Assembly (NCBI RefSeq): GCF_042681825.1
Contig: NZ_JBHUGH010000005.1
Location: forward strand, 1 to 64,000
Origin: Halodurantibacterium flavum
Lineage (GTDB): Bacteria > Pseudomonadota > Alphaproteobacteria > Rhodobacterales > Rhodobacteraceae
DNA: 64,000 nt
Reading direction: 5' to 3'
A program made the translations under genes and the position numbers. Within the stretch, counting starts at the first letter, position 1, and each line of letters starts with the position of its first letter. Positions 22,821-29,240 of the stretch are shown in pieces. Below the pieces are notes generated by a model. It was given only the letters and a program-made list of their open reading frames with translations, was not told where the DNA came from and made no database searches.

Positions 22821-23849
22821 GTGACTTTGAAATATAAAAAACAAGACATATCAAGGGCGTCCCGTCTGTCCGTTGCGCCGATGATGGATTGGACGGACCG
22901 TCACTGCCGCTATCTTCACCGGCAGTTGTCGGGCCGGGCGCTGCTCTATACCGAGATGGTGACGGCCCCCGCTGCCATTCATGGCGACCGGGATCGCCTG
23001 CTGGGTTTTGATCCGGCGGAACATCCTGTGGCCCTGCAACTTGGCGGATCGGACCCGGCAGAGCTTGCGCAGGCCACGCGGATCGGCGCGGAGTATGGCT
23101 ATGATGAGATCAACCTGAATGTCGGCTGTCCCTCGGACCGGGTCCAGTCGGGCTGTTTCGGCGCCGTGCTGATGGAGCGTCCGGCCCTTGTGGCGGAGTG
23201 CGTCGCGGCGATGCGGGATGCCGCAACGGTCGAGATCACGGTCAAATGCCGCATCGGCGTCGACGACCAGGACCCGCAGGACATCCTGCCCCGGTTTCTG
23301 GAAACCGTCAGCGCGGTGGGCGTGACCCGGTTCACCATCCATGCCCGCAAGGCCTGGCTGAAGGGGCTTTCGCCCAAGGAAAACCGGGAGGTTCCGCCGC
23401 TCGACTACCCGCTTGTGATCGCGATGAAGCGGGCGTTTCCGCATTTGCATCTGTCGATCAACGGCGGCATCACCAACCTCGATCAGGCAGAGGCGCTGCT
23501 GGCCGAAGGGTTGGACGGGGTGATGATCGGCCGCGCCGCCTATCACGATCCCGGCGCCATCCTGGCCGATGCCGACCGGCGGATCTTCGGCGCCGAGGGG
23601 GGCCGCGACGCCTTTGCCGCGGTCGAGGCGATGCGGCCCTATATCGAGACGCATCTGGCGGCGGGCGGGCGGCTCCATTCGATCACACGCCACATGCTGG
23701 GCCTTTTCGCCGGCCGCCCAGGCGCACGGGGCTGGCGCCGCGTTCTCTCCGAGGGCGCGCATCGCCCCGGTGCGGGGCTGGAACTGCTGGACCGTGCGCT
23801 GGCGGAACTGGGGCGGGACGTGGCGGCGCCGGTTCGCGCGCAGGGCTGA
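22821..23849 (+). CDS. dusA: tRNA-dihydrouridine(20/20a) synthase DusA
   Basis: A 342-residue FMN TIM-barrel enzyme with the DusA signature SVAPMMDWTDRHCRYLHR and the catalytic cysteine in NLNVGCPSDRVQSGCFG. FTIHARKAWLKGL and the glycine-rich phosphate-binding INGGITN follow. It reduces uridine to dihydrouridine in the tRNA D-loop. The start is GTG 22821 or TTG 22827. The first 15 or so residues before RLSVAPMM are AT-rich and unlike the body of the gene, as expected if integration of the island replaced the original 5' end. The enzyme should remain functional. Confidence 0.93.
   Translation: MTLKYKKQDISRASRLSVAPMMDWTDRHCRYLHRQLSGRALLYTEMVTAPAAIHGDRDRLLGFDPAEHPVALQLGGSDPAELAQATRIGAEYGYDEINLNVGCPSDRVQSGCFGAVLMERPALVAECVAAMRDAATVEITVKCRIGVDDQDPQDILPRFLETVSAVGVTRFTIHARKAWLKGLSPKENREVPPLDYPLVIAMKRAFPHLHLSINGGITNLDQAEALLAEGLDGVMIGRAAYHDPGAILADADRRIFGAEGGRDAFAAVEAMRPYIETHLAAGGRLHSITRHMLGLFAGRPGARGWRRVLSEGAHRPGAGLELLDRALAELGRDVAAPVRAQG
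22855..22920. other. probable attachment site (attR-like) at the 5' end of dusA
   Basis: The sequence coding for RLSVAPMMDWTDRHCRYL is where dusA-specific integrases recombine. The base composition changes abruptly here, from AT-rich upstream sequence to GC-rich dusA. The other copy (attL) is not in the window, so the exact core cannot be delimited. Confidence 0.4.
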
Positions 23850-24001
23850 ACGACGGCGCGCAGCCTTTGCCTGCTGCGCCGGGACTTGCGGGGCGTGGGA
23901 CGCCGGTGGAACGACGGCGCAGCATCAGATCCTGCACATTCAAGCGTCCGACAGATGTGGGCGGCCCGATCCCGGAGCCCCGGTACGCCGCCGCAGGCGG
24001 C

Positions 24002-24056
24002 GCCCGGCCCAACGGGATGAGCGGCGCTGGCGCCGCGAAGACGGGCGGGAGGGCCC
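24002..24056. repeat. dispersed extragenic repeat, copy A
   Basis: This segment shares the blocks GCCCGGCCCAACGGGATGAG and CGAAGACGGGCGGGAG, in the same order, with 43385-43437. The variable middle can fold (GGCGC...GCGCC). It lies in the 475-bp gap between dusA and the TauE/SafE gene (23850-24324), which otherwise contains no convincing gene on either strand, only GC-rich hairpin-forming sequence. Confidence 0.65.
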
Positions 24057-24324
24057 GTGCCCAGTCGCAACGCTCCCGACGCGACACTCCAGACGCGACA
24101 CGGGCGCGCATCGGCACGGCCCCGGCCTGCCGCGCAAGCCGGCCGGTCCCGCGCCGGGGCCCCTTCCTCTCGCCGCAGGATGACGACCGACCGGCGCTCC
24201 GGCGGAAGGGCATCTCCGCCCGCCACGTCAGACGACTGTCATACGGCATCAACGCGGCACTGGCAGAGGTCCGGCCCAGGGTGTATGCGGGCAAAAAAGC
24301 CAGGAGCAGCCCCAGGAGCAGCCG

Positions 24325-25149
24325 ATGCCGGATCTCGCGACGATTCTTCCGATGTTCTTCCTTCTTCTTGTCATCGGCGCCTTTGCCGGGGTGGTGGCCG
24401 GGCTATTGGGGGTCGGCGGAGGGATCGTGCTCGTGCCCGCCTTTTTCTATGCGCTCTCGGTGCTCGGCTACGACAGCCCGCAGCTCATGCAGATCTGCCT
24501 TGCGACCTCGCTTGCGACGATCATCGTGACCTCGGCCCGGTCGCTCCAGTCGCATAATCGCAAGGGCGCGGTCGACTGGCAGGTGCTGCGGCAATGGGCG
24601 CCGGGGATCATGATTGGCGCGGTGATCGGGGTTGTCGTGGCCTCGATGCTGCGATCCACGGTTCTGCAGGGGATTTTCGGCGTCCTCGGCTTCATCATCG
24701 GGCTCTACTTCATCGTCGGCAGCGAGCGCTGGCGCATCGCCGACCAGATGCCGGGGATCATCACCCGCTCTATCCTGTCGCCGGTAGTGGGCGTTCTTTC
24801 GGTGCTGATGGGGATCGGTGGCGGATCGTTCGCGGTGCCGATCATGTCGCTTTACGGCGCGCCGATCCATCGGGCGGTGGCCACGGCATCAGGCTTTGGC
24901 CTGATCATCGCGGTGCCTTCGGTCATCGGCTTTCTGTTCATTCAGATCCCCGAGGCGGTGCGGCCGCCCTTCACCATCGGCGCGGTCAACCTGCCGGCCT
25001 TCGTGATCACCATCGTGACGACGATCTACACGACGACGCTCGGCGTCCGGCTGGCCCATGCGATGGACCCCAGACCACTCAAGCGGGTGTTCGCGGTGTT
25101 CCTGATCGCGGTCTCACTGAACATGTTGCGCAAGGCGCTGGGGTACTGA
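24325..25149 (+). CDS. TauE/SafE-family (TSUP) sulfite/organosulfonate permease
   Basis: A 274-residue membrane protein with eight helices and the duplicated TSUP motif: GLLGVGGGIVLVPAFFYAL in the first half and LMGIGGGSFAVPIMSLYG in the second. TSUP proteins export sulfite or sulfoacetate, or import small anions. An AGGAG site lies 7 bases before the ATG. It lies outside the island, with its own promoter region in the repeat-bearing gap. A link to the sulfur module is possible but not shown. Confidence 0.9.
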   Translation: MPDLATILPMFFLLLVIGAFAGVVAGLLGVGGGIVLVPAFFYALSVLGYDSPQLMQICLATSLATIIVTSARSLQSHNRKGAVDWQVLRQWAPGIMIGAVIGVVVASMLRSTVLQGIFGVLGFIIGLYFIVGSERWRIADQMPGIITRSILSPVVGVLSVLMGIGGGSFAVPIMSLYGAPIHRAVATASGFGLIIAVPSVIGFLFIQIPEAVRPPFTIGAVNLPAFVITIVTTIYTTTLGVRLAHAMDPRPLKRVFAVFLIAVSLNMLRKALGY

Positions 25150-25155
25150 CCCGGT

Positions 25156-25410
25156 TTAGTCGCCGCTGCCGTCTTTCCTGTCGCCCACACGGGCGGCGCG
25201 GCCGCCCCGCCGCTGCTTCAGGCGCGGGGCACGGGCGGGCAGGGCGTCGATGATCGCGCGACGCTCGGCCGATGTCATCTGCGACCAGCGCGCGATCTCG
25301 TCCAGCGTGCGCAGGCAGCCGGTGCAAAGCCCCTCGGCCGGGTGGATGACGCAGATCTTGACGCAGGGGCTCTGAACCTCCTGCCGTTGCCAGACACCAT
25401 CGCCGGTCAT
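25156..25410 (-). CDS. DUF1289-domain protein
   Basis: An 84-residue protein with the DUF1289 cysteine signature SPCVKICVIHP...GLCTGCLRTLDEIARW (four cysteines, likely metal- or Fe-S-binding), and a basic C-terminus. The start overlaps the ruvX stop by 4 bp. The function is unknown; it is a conserved neighbour of housekeeping genes in proteobacteria. It converges with the TauE/SafE gene, with only 6 bp between the stops. Confidence 0.88.
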   Translation of the reverse strand: MTGDGVWQRQEVQSPCVKICVIHPAEGLCTGCLRTLDEIARWSQMTSAERRAIIDALPARAPRLKQRRGGRAARVGDRKDGSGD

Positions 25411-25886
25411 GCGCCCGTCCGTTTCAGATGCGCCAGCCTGTCCAGCGCCCCTTGCAGGATATAGCCGGCCGCCACGTGGTCGATCACCTCGCTGCGACGC
25501 TTTCGCGACGTATCCGCCTCCAGCAGCGCGCGTTCGGCGGCGACGGTGGACAGGCGTTCGTCCCAGAACCCGATCGGCAGATCGGTGAGGCGCGAAAGGT
25601 TGCGGGCAAAGGCCCGGGTGGACTGGCAGCGCGGCCCCTCGGACCCGTCCATGTTGCGCGGCAGGCCCAGCACGAGGCCGCCGATGGCCCGCGCCTCGAC
25701 GATCTTCAGCAGGGCCTCCGCATCGAGGGTGAACTTGCTGCGCCGGATCGTCTGAAGCGGGCTTGCGACCGACCGAAGGCTGTCCGACACCGCGACGCCG
25801 ATCGTCTTGTCCCCGAGGTCGAGCCCCGCAAGCGCGCGCATCGGCGCAAGCGCCGCGGCGAATTCCTCGATCGTTTCGTGAATCAT
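25407..25886 (-). CDS. ruvX: pre-16S rRNA nuclease / Holliday-junction resolvase-like RuvX (YqgF)
   Basis: A 159-residue RNase H-fold protein: AGLDLGDKTIGVAVSD (first catalytic aspartate), GGLVLGLPRNMDGSEGPR and PIGFWDERLSTVAAERAL, and a C-terminal VIDHVAAGYILQGAL aspartate. This is the YqgF family, acting in 16S rRNA 5'-end maturation. I chose the ATG at 25886, which lies 7 bp after the ccmI stop; an in-frame upstream start would run into ccmI. It is coupled to the DUF1289 gene. Confidence 0.92.
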   Translation of the reverse strand: MIHETIEEFAAALAPMRALAGLDLGDKTIGVAVSDSLRSVASPLQTIRRSKFTLDAEALLKIVEARAIGGLVLGLPRNMDGSEGPRCQSTRAFARNLSRLTDLPIGFWDERLSTVAAERALLEADTSRKRRSEVIDHVAAGYILQGALDRLAHLKRTGA

Positions 25887-25893
25887 TCTGCGA

Positions 25894-27153
25894 TCATTCT
25901 GTGGTTCCACCCTCGGCGACGCCGGCATCCGCCGCCGCGGCGCGGATCAGTTCCAGTTGCTCCGGGCGGGTGGAAAAGGTGACCTGCGCCTCGGTCCAGA
26001 TCGCGCTGGCCTGAGCGGTTTCCCCCAGCACCCCATAGGCGCGGATCAGACGCGCCCATTCCTGCGCCGTGCCGCCTTGGCTGTTGAGCCGGGCCGAGAG
26101 GCTCTCGACCATGCCCCTCACCATTGCGGCGCGGGCCTCGTCCGAAAGACCCTCAGCGGCCTCGATATCGGCGAGCGAGGGTCCGCGCGGCCCCGCCTCG
26201 GGCGGCAGGGTATAGTTCTGGCCCGCGCGCCATGCGACCTCTTCGATCTGCGCGCGCAGATAGGGGGTCCAGGGATCGTCGGCGGCACTGTCCTCCAGCA
26301 ACGGGCGCCACAGCCGGAAGGCCAGATCGGGCCGGTCGGATTGCGCGAACATCAGCCCGGAATAATAGCGCGCGGCCCCATGCTGCGGGTCGCGGCGCAA
26401 CGTTTCTGTCAGGGCGCGTTCCGCCTCGGGCGAGACATAGCCGCCCGCCGCAAGGATCATGAGATTGGCAAGCTCGGCATAGTCGTCGGGGGTCGCGTCA
26501 GTGCCTTTCAGGTCGATCACCTGCGCCTGCGCCCGATGGGCCGCCGCGAAATTGCCCAGCGCGGCCTCGTTCCGCGCCAGAAGCTGATGGCCGGCGAGGT
26601 CGAGCGGACGGTCCTGCAGTGCCTGCCGCAGCTGGGCCACAAGCGCCTCATATTCCTCGGCACCCTCGGCAGCGGGGGCGGGGGCCTCTGCCTCGATCTC
26701 GGCCTCGATATCGGCTTGCGCGGGACGGCTGGCGCGATAGGCGTCCGAAGCGGCGATCCGGCTCGCCAGCGGCAGATCGCCATAGCCGGGCGCGCCCAGA
26801 TACCAGTAAGTTCCCAGGGCACCCGCCCCGGCAAGCACAATCAGCGCGGCGAACGCGACCGCTGCGCCCTGCGGGGTGGTGCGCGCCGTGGCCTCGCCCC
26901 CCTTGGCACGGGTCAGCGCGCGATCAGCCTCCAGTATCCGGCGCGAGACCTCGACCTGCAGGCGCTCGGCATCCTCGGAGGCGATCACGCGGCGGGCGAC
27001 GTCCTTCTCGATCTCGCGCAGCTGGTCACGATAGACGCGCAGGTCGTATTCGGCCGCTGCGACAATGTCCCCTTCGCGCCCCCGGCGCACCGAAAGCCAC
27101 AAGAGCACGCCCACCGCCAGCGTCATGAGCGTGATCGCGATCCAGAAAAACAT
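25894..27153 (-). CDS. ccmI: c-type cytochrome biogenesis protein CcmI
   Basis: A 419-residue protein with an N-terminal membrane helix (FFWIAITLMTLAVGVLLW), a basic/coiled-coil loop (YDLRVYRDQLREIEKDVARR) and a second helix near 105-125. A periplasmic region with TPR-like repeats follows (LQDRPLDLAGHQLLARNEAA and AERALTETLRRDPQHGAARY). CcmI holds apocytochrome c and presents it to the CcmFH heme ligase. ATG 27153 has a GGAGG site; the longer upstream frame is not credible. The other ccm genes are not in the window. Confidence 0.92.
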   Translation of the reverse strand: MFFWIAITLMTLAVGVLLWLSVRRGREGDIVAAAEYDLRVYRDQLREIEKDVARRVIASEDAERLQVEVSRRILEADRALTRAKGGEATARTTPQGAAVAFAALIVLAGAGALGTYWYLGAPGYGDLPLASRIAASDAYRASRPAQADIEAEIEAEAPAPAAEGAEEYEALVAQLRQALQDRPLDLAGHQLLARNEAALGNFAAAHRAQAQVIDLKGTDATPDDYAELANLMILAAGGYVSPEAERALTETLRRDPQHGAARYYSGLMFAQSDRPDLAFRLWRPLLEDSAADDPWTPYLRAQIEEVAWRAGQNYTLPPEAGPRGPSLADIEAAEGLSDEARAAMVRGMVESLSARLNSQGGTAQEWARLIRAYGVLGETAQASAIWTEAQVTFSTRPEQLELIRAAAADAGVAEGGTTE

Positions 27154-27394
27154 GCGGCCTCCTTCGTTGCACATGATGTAACGTCGCGAGGGGCTGCGCA
27201 AAAGACCCAAAGGGCAGGCGGCCGGGTCGGGGGCAGGGGCATCGCGTCGCAGGCCAAGGCCCCCATGTCGGCCCCATGTCGCAAATTTCCCGATTGTGCC
27301 GCTATGGGCTGCGGGTAAAAGCTGGGGCTGGGCCAGAAGAGACGCAAAGCGGACGCAACGGCCAGCGGCATAAGCAGGGGACGCGAGACAGGGC

Positions 27395-28642
27395 ATGAAA
27401 CGCTATTCCGTATTCGCCATCGCCCGGGAGGCATTGCGCCACCATCAGGGATGGGAACGGGCCTGGGCCTCGCCCGAGCCGAGGGCGTCCTATGACGTCG
27501 TGATCGTGGGCGCGGGCGGCCACGGGCTTGCCACTGCCTATTACCTTGGCAAGAATTTCGGGATCACCAATGTGGCGGTGATCGAAAAGGGCTGGCTGGG
27601 CGGCGGCAATACCGGGCGGAACACGACGATCATCCGGTCGAACTACCTGCAGGACCCCTCCGCGGCGATCTATGAAAAGGCGCGCGATCTTTACGAAACG
27701 CTCAGCCAGGATCTGAACTACAACGTGATGTTCAGCCCGCGCGGCGTCATGATGCTGGCCCAGACCCATCATGAGGTGCGCGGCTACAAGCGCACGGCCC
27801 ATGCCAATGCGCTTCAGGGCGTGGAGACCGAGTGGATCGGGCCGGAGCGCGTCAAGGAACTCTGCCCGATCATGAATATCGACGGGCCGCGTTATCCGGT
27901 GCTTGGCGCGCTCTGGCAGCCCCGGGGCGGCACGGCGCGGCACGATGCCGTGGCCTGGGGCTATGCGCGGGCCTGTTCGGCCATGGGCATGCACATCATC
28001 CAGCAGTGCGAGGTCACCGGCGTCCGGTCCGAGGCCGGGCAGGTAACGGGGGTGGACACGACCAGGGGCTTCATCGGCTGCAAGAAGCTGGGCATGGTCG
28101 TTGCCGGTCATTCCAGCGTTCTGGCCGAAAAGGCCGGTTTCCGCCTGCCGATCGAATCCATGGCGCTTCAGGCGCTGGTGTCGGAACCGATCAAGCCCTG
28201 CATGGATGTCGTCGTGATGGCCAACACCGTGCACGGCTACATGAGCCAGTCCGACAAGGGCGAAATGGTGATCGGCGGCGGCACCGACAGTTTCAACAAC
28301 TACACCCAGCGCGGCAGCTTCCATCATATCGAGGAAACGCTGCGCGCGCTGATCGAGACCTTCCCGATGCTCTCGCGGCTCAAGATGCTGCGGCAATGGG
28401 GCGGGATCGTGGACATGACCGGCGACCGCTCTCCCATCATCTCGAAAACGCCGCTGGGGGGCTGTTTCGTCAATTGCGGCTGGGGCACCGGCGGGTTCAA
28501 GGCGATCCCCGGATCGGGCTGGGCGATGGCCGAACTGATGGCCAGGGGCGAGCCCGGGCCGCTGGCCGCGGAATTCTCGATGTATCGCTTCCGCGAGGGG
28601 CGGTTCATCGACGAAAGCGTCGCGGCGGGGGTGGCGCACTGA
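27395..28642 (+). CDS. soxB: sarcosine oxidase, beta subunit
   Basis: A 415-residue flavoprotein with DVVIVGAGGHGLATAYYL (FAD dinucleotide motif, about residue 33), GGGNTGRNTTIIRSNYL, ARHDAVAWGYARAC near residue 180 (the region where this family binds flavin covalently) and a C-terminal SPIISKTPLGG/GWGTGGFKAIPG. It is the catalytic subunit of heterotetrameric sarcosine oxidase, which turns sarcosine, oxygen and tetrahydrofolate into glycine, hydrogen peroxide and methylene-THF. First gene of soxBDAG. The 241 bp upstream, divergent from ccmI, hold the presumed promoter. Confidence 0.95.
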   Translation: MKRYSVFAIAREALRHHQGWERAWASPEPRASYDVVIVGAGGHGLATAYYLGKNFGITNVAVIEKGWLGGGNTGRNTTIIRSNYLQDPSAAIYEKARDLYETLSQDLNYNVMFSPRGVMMLAQTHHEVRGYKRTAHANALQGVETEWIGPERVKELCPIMNIDGPRYPVLGALWQPRGGTARHDAVAWGYARACSAMGMHIIQQCEVTGVRSEAGQVTGVDTTRGFIGCKKLGMVVAGHSSVLAEKAGFRLPIESMALQALVSEPIKPCMDVVVMANTVHGYMSQSDKGEMVIGGGTDSFNNYTQRGSFHHIEETLRALIETFPMLSRLKMLRQWGGIVDMTGDRSPIISKTPLGGCFVNCGWGTGGFKAIPGSGWAMAELMARGEPGPLAAEFSMYRFREGRFIDESVAAGVAH

Positions 28643-28715
28643 TGATGAAGAAGAGGAACCGGAAGCCGGCCCAGTCCGTTCGTTTCACAACAGAAACGCA
28701 GACGGAGAATGCGAC

Positions 28716-28880
28716 ATGGCCGAACCGAACGGCAGTGGCGGAATGGGCTTCCTCATGGGGATCGTCGTTATCCTGCTTCTGGGGATCATCTGGTATCTTT
28801 TCACCGGCGGCGATCTTCCCGGCGGCGGGGGCGGCAACGACGCCACCATCACCATCGACCTGCCCGAACCCCAGAACTGA
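28716..28880 (+). CDS. 54-residue single-helix membrane protein inside the sox operon
   Basis: A short gene with a clear coding pattern: a glycine-rich start (AEPNGSGGMGFLMG), one membrane helix (IVVILLLGIIWYLF), then a glycine-rich linker and the acidic tail ITIDLPEPQN. A GGAGAATGCGAC ribosome-binding site precedes the ATG. It occupies the 274-bp space between soxB and soxD, where most soxBDAG operons have no gene. Topology would put the tail outside the cytoplasm. The function is unknown; it might tether the oxidase or be an unrelated passenger. Confidence 0.7.
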   Translation: MAEPNGSGGMGFLMGIVVILLLGIIWYLFTGGDLPGGGGGNDATITIDLPEPQN

Positions 28881-28916
28881 CCCGGCGCGCATGGCGCGCC
28901 CTGCGGAGCGCGCGCC

Positions 28917-29240
28917 ATGCTGACCCTTCATTGCCCCCATTGCGGTGTTCAGGCCGATGAAACGGAACTGACCAATGGCGGCCAGGCCCATCTGAAACGT
29001 TTCGGCCCCGGCTCCTCGGACGCGGAATTCGAGGCCTACATGTTCGCCCGCGCGAACCCCAAAGGCGTTCATTTCGAACGCTGGCGCCACAGTTACGGCT
29101 GTGGCAAGTGGTTCATCGCCGCGCGCTGCACCGCGACGCTCGAGGTCTTCGGCACCTATCCCGCCCAGACGACCGAGCCGCCCGCGCATATCATCGACAC
29201 CATCAAGGACCGACGCCCCGACTGGGAGGGCCGTGAATGA
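28917..29240 (+). CDS. soxD: sarcosine oxidase, delta subunit
   Basis: A 107-residue zinc protein with LHCPHCGVQADETEL (Cys6, Cys9) and RWRHSYGCGKWF (His58, Cys62), matching the zinc site of SoxD. Length is normal. It overlaps the soxA start by 4 bp. A GC-rich inverted repeat (GGCGCGC...GCGCGCC) immediately precedes its start and may hide or stabilise the initiation region. Confidence 0.94.
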   Translation: MLTLHCPHCGVQADETELTNGGQAHLKRFGPGSSDAEFEAYMFARANPKGVHFERWRHSYGCGKWFIAARCTATLEVFGTYPAQTTEPPAHIIDTIKDRRPDWEGRE

